Source: Pseudomonas multiresinivorans (GTDB taxonomy: Bacteria; Pseudomonadota; Gammaproteobacteria; Pseudomonadales; Pseudomonadaceae). Taken from it: DNA of 64,000 bases. The notes beneath the pieces are model-generated. The model was not told the DNA's origin. It searched no databases and saw only the letters and a program-made list of their open reading frames with translations. Position numbers and translations under genes: made by a program. Shown one piece after another: positions 17,158-26,424 of the stretch. Every line of letters starts with the position of its first letter. Positions within the stretch are counted from its first letter, which is position 1. Location: NCBI RefSeq assembly GCF_012971725.1, contig NZ_CP048833.1, positions 1,736,001 through 1,800,000 of the forward strand, read 5' to 3'.

Positions 17158-17216
17158 CGACGGTTTCCAGAGCGGTGACATGGCAGCGCGCCATGTTATC
17201 AGGGGCGTCAAATGCA

Positions 17217-17235
17217 AATATGAAAAATTTGTATT
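17217..17235 (-). promoter_or_regulatory. Fur-like 19-bp dyad upstream of di-haem operon
   Basis: AATATGAAAAATTTGTATT lies inside a larger GCAAATA...TATTTGC inverted repeat (17214-17238). It matches the dyad at 18754 in 15 of 19 positions and a Fur consensus (AATGATAATCATTATCATT) in 11 of 19. Binding by Fur is inferred; a related metal regulator is possible. Confidence 0.5.
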
Positions 17236-17268
17236 TGCGAACGACATCGTTTGCCGTCCGGAAACGAC

Positions 17269-17291
17269 AAAGCCCCGCAGTGCGGGGCTTT
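17269..17291 (-). terminator. Terminator after icmP
   Basis: AAAGCCCCGCA (17269-17279) pairs with TGCGGGGCTTT (17281-17291). It separates icmP from the downstream di-haem operon, so the two are independent transcripts. Confidence 0.75.
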
Positions 17292-17348
17292 GCCTTTGCC
17301 ACTTGAGTAGCTGCGGCCTGGAGCCGCAGTCACTTCAGGACACGCGGA

Positions 17349-18689
17349 TCAGAACTGGTGATCGGCGTTGTCCGGCTTCAGGTCCTGCACGCCGACCGCG
17401 GTGGCGGCCTTCTCGATGGCGCCGGTCTGCTTGACCAGCGAGGCGATGGCGTCGCGGATCTTCTGCTGATCGTCCTTGTCTTCCGGTGCGATCATCTGGT
17501 CGAAGTGCACACCGTCCTTCTCGGCACGGTCGACGATGACCTGCATCTTGGCTTCGGTGTTGGCCAGGTCGTTCTTCAGATCGGTGTCGGCGGCGGCGTC
17601 GGCCTTGGCGACCAGGTCGGACAGGCTCGGGCCCTTCACGACGCTGCCATCGGTGCGCTTGTATTCGCCGGTGTAGATGTTGCGAATGCTCTTGGCGTTG
17701 AAGAACAGGGTGTTGTGGGTGTTGTCGCTGAAGCAGTCGTGCTCGTCTTCGGTGGAGTTGGCTTCCAGCGCGACCTTCATGCGCTCGCCGGCCAGCTCGC
17801 CCAGGGACAGGGAACCCATGCCGAAGAACATCTTGCGCAGGTTGTTCTCGGCGGTGTCGGCCTCGACCTTGGCACGGTAGTTGTCGGCGACGCCGGACTT
17901 GAAGTTGCCGACCATTTCTTCCAGGTCAGCGACCAGCAGGTCGGTGGCGGCCTTCAGGTAGGCAGCGCGACGGTCGCAATGACCGTTGGTGCAGTCCTTG
18001 CCCTGGGCGTAGTCGGTGTACTTGCGATCACCGGCGCCCGGCTTGGTGCCGTTCAGGTCCTGGCCCCAGAGCAGGAATTCGATGGCGTGGTAGCCGGTGG
18101 CGACGTTGGCTTCGGAACCGCCCAGCTCGTTCAGGCCCTTGAGCTTCTCGCCGGTAATTTCCTTGACGTCGATCTTATCTTCGCCGACCTGGATCTCGGT
18201 GTTGGCGATGATGTTGGCGGTGGCGCCGGCGTTGCCTTCGGCGTGCTGGTAGTCCTTGGCGACGTAGTCGATCAGGCCTTCGTCCAGCGGCCAGGCGTTA
18301 ACCGCGCCTTCCCAGTCGTCGATGATCGAGTTGCCGAAGCGGAAGGCTTCGCTCTGCGAGTAGGACGGGCGGGAAGCGATCCAGGCTTCGCGGGCGGCCT
18401 TCAGGGTTTCTTCGCTGGGCTTGGCGATCAGCGCGTCGACGGCGGTCTGCAGCGCCTTGGCGGTGGTCAGGGCGTCGCCGTAGGTGGCTTCGGCGATGTC
18501 CAGGTAGTTCTTCACTACGGCCTTGACCGCGGCCTCGTCGACCTTGGCGGTCGCTGCCGGGGCAGTGCTCTGGGTGCTGGCAGCCGGCGCGGCGGCGGCG
18601 GGGGCTTCGGCTTTCTTGTCATCGCCGCAGCCGGCGAGGGAGATGGCGATGGCGAGCAGGCTGGCAGTGGCCCAGGGCATACGAGTCAT
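17349..18689 (-). CDS. icmP: Imelysin peptidase, IcmP-like lipoprotein
   Basis: The 446-residue protein has a lipoprotein signal (ISLAGCGDDKK, Cys21), an Ala/Pro-rich linker, and an imelysin domain with the metal motif GYHAIE (residues 199-204, His201 and Glu204) followed by LLWGQD. P. aeruginosa IcmP (PA4370) was described as an insulin-cleaving metalloproteinase; imelysins are also linked to iron. The ATG at 18689 has GGAAC ahead. It stands alone between its own dyad operator and a terminator. The adjacent operon encodes a second imelysin. Confidence 0.9.
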   Translation of the reverse strand: MTRMPWATASLLAIAISLAGCGDDKKAEAPAAAAPAASTQSTAPAATAKVDEAAVKAVVKNYLDIAEATYGDALTTAKALQTAVDALIAKPSEETLKAAREAWIASRPSYSQSEAFRFGNSIIDDWEGAVNAWPLDEGLIDYVAKDYQHAEGNAGATANIIANTEIQVGEDKIDVKEITGEKLKGLNELGGSEANVATGYHAIEFLLWGQDLNGTKPGAGDRKYTDYAQGKDCTNGHCDRRAAYLKAATDLLVADLEEMVGNFKSGVADNYRAKVEADTAENNLRKMFFGMGSLSLGELAGERMKVALEANSTEDEHDCFSDNTHNTLFFNAKSIRNIYTGEYKRTDGSVVKGPSLSDLVAKADAAADTDLKNDLANTEAKMQVIVDRAEKDGVHFDQMIAPEDKDDQQKIRDAIASLVKQTGAIEKAATAVGVQDLKPDNADHQF

Positions 18690-18753
18690 GACGGGTTCCT
18701 TTGCATGGAGAAGAGGCGCACGAAAAAGGACTGCGCAAGAAAATCCGCAACAT

Positions 18754-18772
18754 AATGCGAAAGATTTGCATT
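18754..18772 (-). promoter_or_regulatory. Fur-like 19-bp dyad upstream of icmP
   Basis: AATGCGAAAGATTTGCATT is a near-perfect dyad (AATGC/GCATT arms). It lies 65 bases before icmP and shares 15 of 19 positions with the dyad at 17217 and 13 of 19 with a Fur consensus. Iron control is inferred. Confidence 0.55.
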
Positions 18773-18850
18773 TTTGAAAAGAGAGATCGGTGGCGCTGTT
18801 CGGTCACGGGGCCAGCAGGTTGCCAGTAGACGTAGGACGAGAGGCTTTTT

Positions 18851-18921
18851 GTGGGAGCGAGCTTGCTCGCGAACAGTCCGAGCACCAGTGCCATGCGGTT
18901 CGCGAGCAAGCTCGCTCCTAC
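18851..18921. repeat. REP pair, type a
   Basis: GTGGGAGCGAGC...GCTCGCGAAC and its inverse complement, between bifA and icmP. Confidence 0.85.
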
Positions 18922-18965
18922 AGGCAGATCTGGCGTTGGGGTAGGGCGCTATCCGCCCTGTGAGA

Positions 18966-21047
18966 TCAATGGCGTTCGACGGACCCGCCCGGATTGCCGC
19001 CGGCCGCTTCGGCCAGGCGCCGTGCCTGCTTGAGGTAGAGCGTCAGCTCGCGCGCCGGCAGCGGCTTGCTGTAGAGGTAGCCCTGACCTTCGTGGCAGCC
19101 CTGGGCGATGATGTAGGCCTCCTGCTCGACGGTCTCCACGCCCTCGGCGATCACCTGCATGCCCAGGCTCTTGCCCAACTGGATGATGGCGCGAACGATG
19201 GTGGCGTCGTCGTCGTCCAGCAGCAGGTCCTGGACGAAGCTCTTGTCGATCTTGATCTTGTCCAGCGGCAGGCTCTTCAGGTAGCTCAGCGAGGAGTAGC
19301 CGGTGCCGAAGTCGTCGATGGCGATCAGCGCGCCGGCGCGGCGCAGGCTGAGCAGGTGCTGGGCGGCGGTGGAGATATCTTCCATCAGGCCGGTCTCGGT
19401 GACCTCCAGTTCCAGCGAGCGCGGCGGCAGGCGGTGCATCTGCAGCAGGTTGCTGACCACACGCGGCAGGGCGTTGTGGCGCAACTGCACGGTGGAAAGG
19501 TTGACCGCCAGCCGCAGGTCATCGAAACCCTGGTCGTGCCATTCGCGCAGTTGGCGGCAGGACTGGTCGAGCACCCATTCGCCGATGCTGAAGATGCTGC
19601 CGTTCTGTTCCGCCAGCGGGATGAACAGGTCCGGCGCGACCCAACCCTGGGTCGGGTGCTGCCAGCGCAGCAGCGCCTCGACGCCGACCACGCGGTGGTC
19701 GCGGTAATCTACCTGCGGCTGGTACACGAGGTGCAGTTCGTTGCGTGCCAGGGCTTCGCGCAGGTCCTTCTCCAGCTCGCGGCGGCGGCGCATCTCGCTG
19801 TCGACGCTGGCGATGTAGAACTGGTAGCGGTTGCGCGAGCGGCTCTTGGCCAGGGTCATGGTCTGTTCGGCTTTCTGCAGCAGCTTCTCGGTGGTCTCGC
19901 CGTCCTCGGGGAACAGGGTGATGCCGATGGTGGCGCGCAGGTGGACCAGGTGCTGGTCCAGCTCGAAGGGCGCTTCGAGGTCGTCGAGGATCTGCTGGGC
20001 GAGCTCCGCCGCTTCGTAGGGCTGCTCGATGTCGGCCTGGACCAGGGCGAACTGGTCGCCACCCAGCCGCGCCAGCGCGCCGAGGTGCGCGCTGCGGGTG
20101 CGCAGGCGGTCGGCGAGGGCGATCAGCAACTGGTCGCCGAACTGGTAGCTGTATTGCTCGTTGATGCCCTTGAAGTCATCCAGGCCCAGGCAGAGCACGG
20201 CGACGCGGCGTTGCAGGCGCGAGGCGCCTTCGAGTATCTGGTCCAAGCGCTGTTGCAGCAGCTTGCGGTTGGGCAGGCCGGTGAGGAAGTCGTACTGGGA
20301 GATTCGCAGCAGGCTGTCTTCGGCCTCCCGGCGCAGGTGGCCGTTGCGCTCGATGGAGGCCAGCAACTGGTTGGCGGTATTCACCCACAGGCCAAGTTCG
20401 TCCTTCTCGTGGCCGTCTGGCATTGGCAGCTTGTGCTGGCTGGGGCGGTCCGGATTGATCGAGGCCAGGTGCTCGATGATCTTCGACAGCGGCTTGGTCA
20501 GCAGCCAGTGGTAGACCATGAACAACACCAGGCTCAGGGCCATGGCGCGGAGGATGCCGGAGATGAAGATGATCACCGAGGTGGCGACGAAGTCGTCGCC
20601 GTAGGGCGCGGTGTCCAAGGTGATCTTCAGGTCGCCGTAGTATTCGTTGGAGCCGCCACGGCCGGCGAGGCGGATGGAGTAGTTCTGCTCGGCGCCGAGG
20701 ATCGGGTCGGTCAGCCAGCGGGTGTTGGAGTTCAGCAGCGGGCGGGATTTCTCCGCCAGCATGGGTTCGTCGGGGTGGCCGATGGCGGCGTAACGCACGG
20801 CATCGTGCTGGAACAGGCCTTCGAGGACCTGCATCGCCATGTCGCGGTCCAGGCTGTAGACGGCCTGGGTGGAAGGGTCGCGGACCATCGCCAGGATGCG
20901 CTGGGCGTCGTTGTGTACGTTCTGGCGCGCCTTGTGGGCGTCATAGACGATCTGGGCACAGCTGAGTACTACCCCGACCACGAGGGCCGCGAGCAATACC
21001 ATTCGCAGCAGCTTGAGGGAGAGGCTGTGCCGGGGATCCAGTTTCAA
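18966..21047 (-). CDS. bifA: Cyclic-di-GMP phosphodiesterase BifA-like (GGDEF-EAL)
   Basis: BifA hydrolyses c-di-GMP and controls biofilm and swarming. The 693-residue protein has TM1 near residues 12-35, a periplasmic region, TM2 near 170-195 (VIIFISGILRAMALSLVLFMVYHWLL), a degenerate GGDQF (residues 329-333) and an intact EAL domain (Glu457-Leu459, DDFGTGYSS, ETGLMED). The degenerate first site implies phosphodiesterase only, as known for BifA. I place the start at a TTG (21047): AAGGA lies five bases before it, and the product then begins KLDPRHSLSLKLL as in PAO1. A frame to 21170 adds 41 unsupported residues. Confidence 0.9.
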   Translation of the reverse strand: MKLDPRHSLSLKLLRMVLLAALVVGVVLSCAQIVYDAHKARQNVHNDAQRILAMVRDPSTQAVYSLDRDMAMQVLEGLFQHDAVRYAAIGHPDEPMLAEKSRPLLNSNTRWLTDPILGAEQNYSIRLAGRGGSNEYYGDLKITLDTAPYGDDFVATSVIIFISGILRAMALSLVLFMVYHWLLTKPLSKIIEHLASINPDRPSQHKLPMPDGHEKDELGLWVNTANQLLASIERNGHLRREAEDSLLRISQYDFLTGLPNRKLLQQRLDQILEGASRLQRRVAVLCLGLDDFKGINEQYSYQFGDQLLIALADRLRTRSAHLGALARLGGDQFALVQADIEQPYEAAELAQQILDDLEAPFELDQHLVHLRATIGITLFPEDGETTEKLLQKAEQTMTLAKSRSRNRYQFYIASVDSEMRRRRELEKDLREALARNELHLVYQPQVDYRDHRVVGVEALLRWQHPTQGWVAPDLFIPLAEQNGSIFSIGEWVLDQSCRQLREWHDQGFDDLRLAVNLSTVQLRHNALPRVVSNLLQMHRLPPRSLELEVTETGLMEDISTAAQHLLSLRRAGALIAIDDFGTGYSSLSYLKSLPLDKIKIDKSFVQDLLLDDDDATIVRAIIQLGKSLGMQVIAEGVETVEQEAYIIAQGCHEGQGYLYSKPLPARELTLYLKQARRLAEAAGGNPGGSVERH

Positions 21048-21193
21048 GGTCTTTCCTTGTTTCTCGCCAGGGGCGAACGACTGGGGCTGAGTATTGGCAA
21101 TTGGCGCAATGACGTCAAAGGGCCATCGTTGTGTTTCGTGACTGTACCGGCCTTTCAGGTTAGCCGACACGAAGGTGTTACGCGCCCCTTACG

Positions 21194-21222
21194 AAAAAAC
21201 CCGGCACGGGGCCGGGTTTTTT
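21194..21222 (-). terminator. Terminator after sodB
   Basis: AAAAAACCCGGC and GCCGGGTTTTTT form a strong symmetrical hairpin directly after the sodB stop on the minus strand. Confidence 0.9.
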
Positions 21223-21241
21223 CAGTTCAATCGGGGTGCGA

Positions 21242-21823
21242 TCAGGCAGCGAACTGCTCGGCCACGAAGTCCCAGTTGACCAGGTTCCAGAACGCCTCGA
21301 CGTACTTCGGACGCAGGTTGCGGTAGTCGATGTAGTAGGCGTGTTCCCAGACGTCGCAGGTCAGCAGCGGGGTGTCGCCGCTGGTCAGCGGGCAGCCTGC
21401 ACCGATGGTGCTGGCCAGGGCCAGGGAACCGTCGGCTTTCTTCACCAGCCAGCCCCAGCCGGAGCCGAAGGTGCCGATGGAGGTCTTGCTGAACTCTTCC
21501 TTGAACTTGTCGAAGGAACCGAAGGCAGCGTTGATGGCGTCAGCCAGGGCGCCGGTGGGCTGGCCACCGCCGTTGGGGCTCAGGCAGTTCCAGTAGAAGG
21601 TGTGGTTCCACACCTGGGCAGCGTTGTTGAAGATGCCGCCGGAAGAGGTCTTGACGATGTCTTCCAGGCTTTTGCCTTCGAACTCGGTACCCGGAACCAG
21701 GTTGTTCAGGTTCACGACGTAGGTGTTGTGGTGCTTGTCGTGGTGGAATTCCAGAGTCTCCGCGGAAATGTGCGGCTCAAGGGCATTCTTCGCGTAGGGC
21801 AGCGGAGGCAATTCGAAAGCCAT
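21242..21823 (-). CDS. sodB: Iron superoxide dismutase
   Basis: This is a 193-residue cytoplasmic Fe-SOD, full length for the family. It starts AFELPPLPYAKNALEPHIS and carries the metal ligands His27 (FHHDKHH), His in AAQVWNHTFYW, and Asp and His in CDVWEHAYYIDY. The residues GSGWGWLV and WNLVNWD are typical of the iron form. AGGAGAG lies just before the ATG. It is monocistronic, with a terminator behind it, upstream of bifA as in PAO1 (PA4366/PA4367). Confidence 0.96.
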   Translation of the reverse strand: MAFELPPLPYAKNALEPHISAETLEFHHDKHHNTYVVNLNNLVPGTEFEGKSLEDIVKTSSGGIFNNAAQVWNHTFYWNCLSPNGGGQPTGALADAINAAFGSFDKFKEEFSKTSIGTFGSGWGWLVKKADGSLALASTIGAGCPLTSGDTPLLTCDVWEHAYYIDYRNLRPKYVEAFWNLVNWDFVAEQFAA

Positions 21824-22144
21824 GGTGTCTCTCCTATCTCACTCAGTCTGGGCTAGCGCGGCGAACGCGCGACCGGTACACGGGGCCGGTATCGTAGGTG
21901 TCGCGGCATCCGGGCGTAGCTGCAGGACGTCCCGCAAGGGGACAGGCAGCGCGCCAGTTGCGTCTGGCAGCCTTGGCCGCCAGCGCCGCGAAGGTCGGAT
22001 CATAGCACCCGACCTGTGGCATATCCACGCAGCAACTGTAGGGGCAAAGGCCCTGGAAGGCGGCCTGCGCTGGTATCCGGCCCTCACCCTACACAGACCG
22101 TGATGACGGAACGTCGTTCGGACTGTTTCCGCGCCGCCCGCAGA
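21824..22144. other. Intergenic region between sodB and the LysE-type exporter
   Basis: About 320 bases contain the sodB leader and its Shine-Dalgarno sequence. I see no convincing ORF, REP unit, terminator or known operator in the rest. Confidence 0.4.
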
Positions 22145-22747
22145 TCAGCCGGCGAACACCAGCTGCGCGGCCATCCCCAGCATCATGACCGCGACCATCA
22201 GGTCCACCAGGCGCCACGTCGCCGGCCGTGCAAGCCAGGGCGCGAGCCACGCGGCACCGAAGGCCAGGGTGAAGAACCAGATCAGCGAGGCGCTGGCCGC
22301 GCCCATGGCGTAGGCGCCGGGGGCGGCCTGCTGGGCGCCGAGGGAACCGATCAGCAGCACGGTGTCGAGGTAGACATGGGGGTTGAGCAGGGTGACCGCC
22401 AGCGCAGCCATCAGCACGGTGCGGCGCGAGCGCGGGCCGGTTTCTCCGGCGTCTGCCATGGCCTCGGGTGCGACTGCGCGACGCAGCGCCTTGAGGCCGT
22501 ACCAGATCAGGAAGGTGACACCACCCCAGCGGGCGACGGCCAGCAGCGTCGGGTTCTCGGCGAGGACTTTCGCCAGGCCGAACACCCCGGCGCTGACCAG
22601 GATGGCGTCACAGGCCACGCACAGCGCGGCGACCGACAGGTGATGCTCGCGGCGCAGGCTCTGGGCGAGGACGAAGGCGTTCTGCGCGCCGATGGCGATG
22701 ATCAGCCCGGCGGCGACCAGGATGCCGTTGAGATAGCTCTGCCACAT
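22145..22747 (-). CDS. LysE/ArgO family amino-acid exporter
   Basis: The 200-residue inner-membrane protein has about six hydrophobic segments. The LysE-family N-terminus GLIIAIGAQNAFVLAQSL and the loop TLLNPHVYLDTVLLIGSLG are diagnostic of LysE/ArgO, which export basic amino acids (lysine, arginine). It is followed upstream by an ACT-domain gene with three bases between them. A divergent ArgP-type LysR gene lies beyond, the standard regulator of this exporter family, so basic amino acid control is likely. It is equivalent to PA4365. Confidence 0.9.
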   Translation of the reverse strand: MWQSYLNGILVAAGLIIAIGAQNAFVLAQSLRREHHLSVAALCVACDAILVSAGVFGLAKVLAENPTLLAVARWGGVTFLIWYGLKALRRAVAPEAMADAGETGPRSRRTVLMAALAVTLLNPHVYLDTVLLIGSLGAQQAAPGAYAMGAASASLIWFFTLAFGAAWLAPWLARPATWRLVDLMVAVMMLGMAAQLVFAG

Positions 22748-22750
22748 GAT

Positions 22751-23173
22751 TCAGATCCCCTCTTTATTGATAGCGGGGGGATTGAGCGCGAGCGCGTGCA
22801 GGACGTCCAGCGCGCGCGGGCCGTCGGCGTGAGCGACGAACAGATGGTCGTGGTACCAGGCGGCGACCACGTTGCAACTGATCCCGGCCTTGGCCAGGGC
22901 CGTCGCGACGGCGGCGGTGAGGCCCACCGCCTGCAATGCCGAGTGCACTTCGAGGGTCAGCCAGGCGGCGACGTAGTCGAAGGCCAGCCCGGCCTGTTCA
23001 GCCTCGGCGCGGGGCAGGATCAGCGTCAGCCCTTCGCTTTCACGAAAGCTGCCCAGCGGCTGCAGGCCGGCGGGCATTTGCCCGTCGGGCAAGGTGCAGT
23101 AGACGTATTCGCCGTCATTGAGCACCGGGGTCATGTCGCGCAGCAGCGCGGCCAGGGAGGTTTCGCCAGCCAT
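22751..23173 (-). CDS. ACT domain-containing protein
   Basis: The 140-residue soluble protein starts MAGETSLAALLRDMTPVLNDGEYVYC and contains EGLTLILPRAEAEQ and VHSALQAVGLTAAVATALAKAGISCNVVAAWYHDHLFV, the ACT-like (DUF2241-type) pattern of amino-acid-sensing domains. It lies three bases ahead of the exporter gene, so it is co-transcribed and may sense amino acids. ATG 23173 is chosen, because extension to 23257 would run into the divergent promoter of the LysR gene. Confidence 0.8.
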   Translation of the reverse strand: MAGETSLAALLRDMTPVLNDGEYVYCTLPDGQMPAGLQPLGSFRESEGLTLILPRAEAEQAGLAFDYVAAWLTLEVHSALQAVGLTAAVATALAKAGISCNVVAAWYHDHLFVAHADGPRALDVLHALALNPPAINKEGI

Positions 23174-23271
23174 GGAAATCAGTCCGTCGAGTAGGGAGTG
23201 CTGGCGATTGTCCGGTTTTCGTGGGTATAAGAAAAACCAATACTGCTGATATCTCATTAGGGAAACTGATC

Positions 23272-24171
23272 ATGTTCGACTACAAGCTGCTTGCCGCCCT
23301 GGCCGCCGTGGTGGAGCAGGGCGGTTTCGAGCGCGGCGCCCAGGTGCTGGGGCTGTCGCAATCGGCGATTTCCCAGCGGATCAAGCTGCTCGAGGCGCGG
23401 GTCGGCCAGCCGGTGCTGGTGCGCGCGGCGCGACCGCAGCCGACCGATCTGGGGCAGCGCCTGCTCAACCATGTGCAGCAGGTGCGCCTGCTGGAGGGCG
23501 ACCTTCAGCAATGGGTGCCCGCGCTGGACGATGGCGCCGCACCCGAGCGCCTGCGCCTGGCGCTGAACGCCGACAGCCTGGCGACCTGGTGGGCGCAGGC
23601 GGTCGGGGACTTCTGTGGCGAGCGCCATGTGTTGCTGGACCTTGTCGTCGAGGACCAGGAAGTCGGCCTCAAGCGCATGCGCGCCGGCGAGGTGGCCGGT
23701 TGTGTCTGTGCCAGCCCGCGCCCGGTGGCCGGCGGGCGCTGCGAGCCATTGGGCGCCATGCGCTATCGCGGGCTGGCGAGCCCGGAGTTCATTGCCCGGC
23801 ATTTTCCCAAGGGAGTGAAGCCGGAAGGGCTGGTGCGCGCGCCGGCCATCGTCTACGGGCCGGATGATCAACTGCAGCACCGCTACCTGAAGGACCTGGG
23901 CGTCGACGGCCACTTCAGCTATCACCTGTGCCCATCTTCCGAGGGCTTCGTACGCATGACCAGCGGCGGCCTCGGCTGGGGCCTGGTGCCCGAGCAGCAG
24001 GTGCGCGGCGAGCTGGAACGCGGTGAGCTGGTGGACATGCTGCCGGGGCGAGTGATCGATGTTCCGCTCTACTGGCACCACTGGCGCAACGGCGGCGAAC
24101 TGCTCGCCGCGCTGACCCGGCACCTGCTGGCGAAGGCGCCGGGGCTGATGGTGCCGATCAGCCGCGAATGA
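23272..24171 (+). CDS. argP: LysR-type regulator ArgP (IciA)-like
   Basis: The 299-residue regulator has an N-terminal winged helix-turn-helix (residues 1-60; GAQVLGLSQSAISQRIKLLE) and a LysR effector domain. ArgP/IciA activates basic-amino-acid exporter genes in response to lysine and arginine. Divergent placement from the ACT-LysE pair supports the same role. ATG 23272 follows TTAGGGA; upstream extension would add 17 residues. Its 3' end overlaps the convergent reductase gene by 14 bases. Confidence 0.85.
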   Translation: MFDYKLLAALAAVVEQGGFERGAQVLGLSQSAISQRIKLLEARVGQPVLVRAARPQPTDLGQRLLNHVQQVRLLEGDLQQWVPALDDGAAPERLRLALNADSLATWWAQAVGDFCGERHVLLDLVVEDQEVGLKRMRAGEVAGCVCASPRPVAGGRCEPLGAMRYRGLASPEFIARHFPKGVKPEGLVRAPAIVYGPDDQLQHRYLKDLGVDGHFSYHLCPSSEGFVRMTSGGLGWGLVPEQQVRGELERGELVDMLPGRVIDVPLYWHHWRNGGELLAALTRHLLAKAPGLMVPISRE

Positions 24172-25219
24172 CGATTTGCCCGCTGCCCGGCAACTGCTCG
24201 ATGCAGCGCGCGCCGAAGAGTTTTGACGGGGTGAAATAGCCGACGGTATTCGGATTGGCCAGCAGGTGGCGCACCGCGAAGAGCACGCCGTGGATGGTCA
24301 CGTCATAGCCGTTGGCCGTTTCCAGGCGCGCCGTGCAGCGTTCGCCACGGGCATTGCGCACTTCGCCCCAGACCCAGGTGCGCAGCTTGCCGCGTGCCAC
24401 TTCGTCCGGGCCGTGGACGCGCTTGTCCACCTGCTCCTTGAGCCAGTTCTGCACGCGGTCGCGGCCCAGCAGGGGGCGGAAGCTGTCCATCACCCGCATG
24501 CCGATGGCGGCGGCGGGAGGCACCGGCAGGTAGACCTCGATGTCGCCGATGCCGGTGGAGTAATAGGCGGTGGCCACGTCGCCCCAGGGAATGGTCACGG
24601 CATGCTTGAGGCCGCGGCCGAAGTCGATGTCGCGGCGCTTGTAGCCCAGCGGCACGTCGCGCAGGCGGCCGGCTTCGCGCACCTTGCCGCCCAGCTTGAG
24701 ACCTTCGACGGTGGTCTTGGCGGTACCCGGTGAGAGGCCGCTGCCGCTGTCGAAGCCCAGCGCCAGGGACGTGGCGTCGGGCATGGCTTCCTTGAGGCAG
24801 GCGGCGACGCAGTCGGTGGGGATCACGTCGAAGCCGACGCCGGGGCAGATCGCCACGCCTGCCGTGCGCGCCACTTCGTCGAGACCGTGGGCGTATTCGA
24901 AGACGGATATCTCCCCGGTGATGTCGACGTAATGGGCGCCGCTGGCGATGCACGCCTCGATCATCGGCGCGGCGGTGGCGGAGAAGGGCCCCGCGCAGTT
25001 GGCGACCACGGCGATGTCTTCCAGCGCGGCCAGGGCGGCGGCGCTGTCGTTCAGGTCGAACACCCGGCACTCCAGCCCCAGCGAACTGCCCAGCGCATGC
25101 AGGCTGGCCGGATTGCGGCCGCCGAGGATCGGCGTCAGGCCTTCGCGTTGCGCCTGTTCGGCCACCAGCCGGCCGGTGTAGCCGTTGGCGCCGTAGATCA
25201 TCCAGTGCGTCTTGCTCAT
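24158..25219 (-). CDS. Saccharopine dehydrogenase-like NAD(P)-binding protein
   Basis: The 353-residue protein begins WMIYGANGYTGRLVAEQA (Rossmann GxNGxxG, residues 8-14) and continues with VVANCAGPFSATAAPMIEACIASGAHYVDITGE, the signature of the saccharopine dehydrogenase-like/trans-acting enoyl reductase family. The substrate is not known; family members reduce lipids or amino-acid conjugates. ATG 25219 starts directly on the Rossmann strand. It is convergent and slightly overlapping with argP. Confidence 0.85.
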   Translation of the reverse strand: MSKTHWMIYGANGYTGRLVAEQAQREGLTPILGGRNPASLHALGSSLGLECRVFDLNDSAAALAALEDIAVVANCAGPFSATAAPMIEACIASGAHYVDITGEISVFEYAHGLDEVARTAGVAICPGVGFDVIPTDCVAACLKEAMPDATSLALGFDSGSGLSPGTAKTTVEGLKLGGKVREAGRLRDVPLGYKRRDIDFGRGLKHAVTIPWGDVATAYYSTGIGDIEVYLPVPPAAAIGMRVMDSFRPLLGRDRVQNWLKEQVDKRVHGPDEVARGKLRTWVWGEVRNARGERCTARLETANGYDVTIHGVLFAVRHLLANPNTVGYFTPSKLFGARCIEQLPGSGQIVIRG

Positions 25220-25411
25220 GATGTGGCCTCGTGGATACGCGTCAGTGTCTCAAGGGTAGTCGCAACCACCCCCGGCATGTCGCCGATCTCAAGTCGTGCA
25301 ACCCTGCCGGCTCGCTGCGGTCTGCAAGGATTCGTTTCTGGCGTGCAAGGCCAGAGTGGTAGCGTGCGGCGGCTGGTAGAGTCGCCGGAAATAAAAACAG
25401 GAGTGGCGTGC

Positions 25412-26401
25412 ATGAAGATTCTGGTCACCGGAGCCAGCGGGTTCATTGGCGGGCGTTTCGCTCGCTTCGCCCTGGAGCAGGGCCTGGCGGTACGGGTGAA
25501 CGGACGCCGCGAGGAAGCGCTGCAGCCTCTGGTGGCGCGTGGCGCGGAGTTCATGGCCGGCGACCTGTCGGACCCGGCGCTGGTGCGCGCGCTGTGCAGC
25601 GACGTCGACGCCGTGGTGCATTGCGCTGGTGCGGTCGGTGTGTGGGGCAGCCACGAGTACTTCCATCAGGCCAACGTGGTGATGACCGAGGCCATCGTCG
25701 AGGCGTGCCTGAAGCAGAAGGTTCGCCGTTTAGTGCACCTGTCCTCGCCATCGATCTACTTCGACGGCCAGTCCCATGTCGGCATCAATGAAGAACAGGT
25801 GCCCAAGCGCTTCGCCAACCATTACGGCTCGACCAAGTACCAGTCCGAGCTGGTCGCCCTCGGCGCCCAGGAGTTCGGCCTGGAAGTGCTGGCGCTGCGT
25901 CCGCGCTTCGTCACCGGCGCCGGCGACACCAGCATCTTCCCGCGGATGATCGCCGCGCACCGCAAGGGCCGCCTGCGCATCATCGGCCAGGGCCTGAACA
26001 AGGTGGACTTCACCAGCATCCAGAACCTCAACGACGCGTTGTTCTCCAGCCTGATGGCGGGCGACGCGGCGCTCGGCCAGGCCTACAACATCAGCAACGG
26101 GCAGCCGCTGCCGCTGTGGGACGTGGTGAACTACGTGCTGCGCCGGCTGGACATGCAGCCGGTGGAGCGGCACATGCCGTACGGGTTGGCGTACAACCTG
26201 GCGCTGATCAACGAGGGCGTGTGCAAGGTTCTGCCCGGTCGCCCGGAGCCGACCTTGCATCGCCTGGGCATGGCGGTGATGGCCAAGGACTTCTCCCTGG
26301 ATATCTCCCGCGCCCGCCAATACCTCGACTACGACCCGCAGAACAGCCTGTGGGATGCGCTGGACGAGTTCTGTGAGTGGTGGCGGCTGCGTGGCGCGTA
26401 A
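25412..26401 (+). CDS. NAD(P)-dependent epimerase/dehydratase
   Basis: The 329-residue extended SDR has TGASGFIGGRFARF (residues 6-19) as its nucleotide-binding motif, the catalytic YGSTKYQSE (YxxxK) near residue 138, and the 3-beta-HSD/epimerase-type RPRFVTGAGD. It resembles sterol or nucleotide-sugar dehydrogenases such as PA4361, but the substrate is unassigned. The ATG at 25412 has GGAG upstream. It is a single gene ahead of a REP pair. Confidence 0.85.
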   Translation: MKILVTGASGFIGGRFARFALEQGLAVRVNGRREEALQPLVARGAEFMAGDLSDPALVRALCSDVDAVVHCAGAVGVWGSHEYFHQANVVMTEAIVEACLKQKVRRLVHLSSPSIYFDGQSHVGINEEQVPKRFANHYGSTKYQSELVALGAQEFGLEVLALRPRFVTGAGDTSIFPRMIAAHRKGRLRIIGQGLNKVDFTSIQNLNDALFSSLMAGDAALGQAYNISNGQPLPLWDVVNYVLRRLDMQPVERHMPYGLAYNLALINEGVCKVLPGRPEPTLHRLGMAVMAKDFSLDISRARQYLDYDPQNSLWDALDEFCEWWRLRGA

Positions 26402-26424
26402 AGGCGTCGTTCCGACGCTGAACT

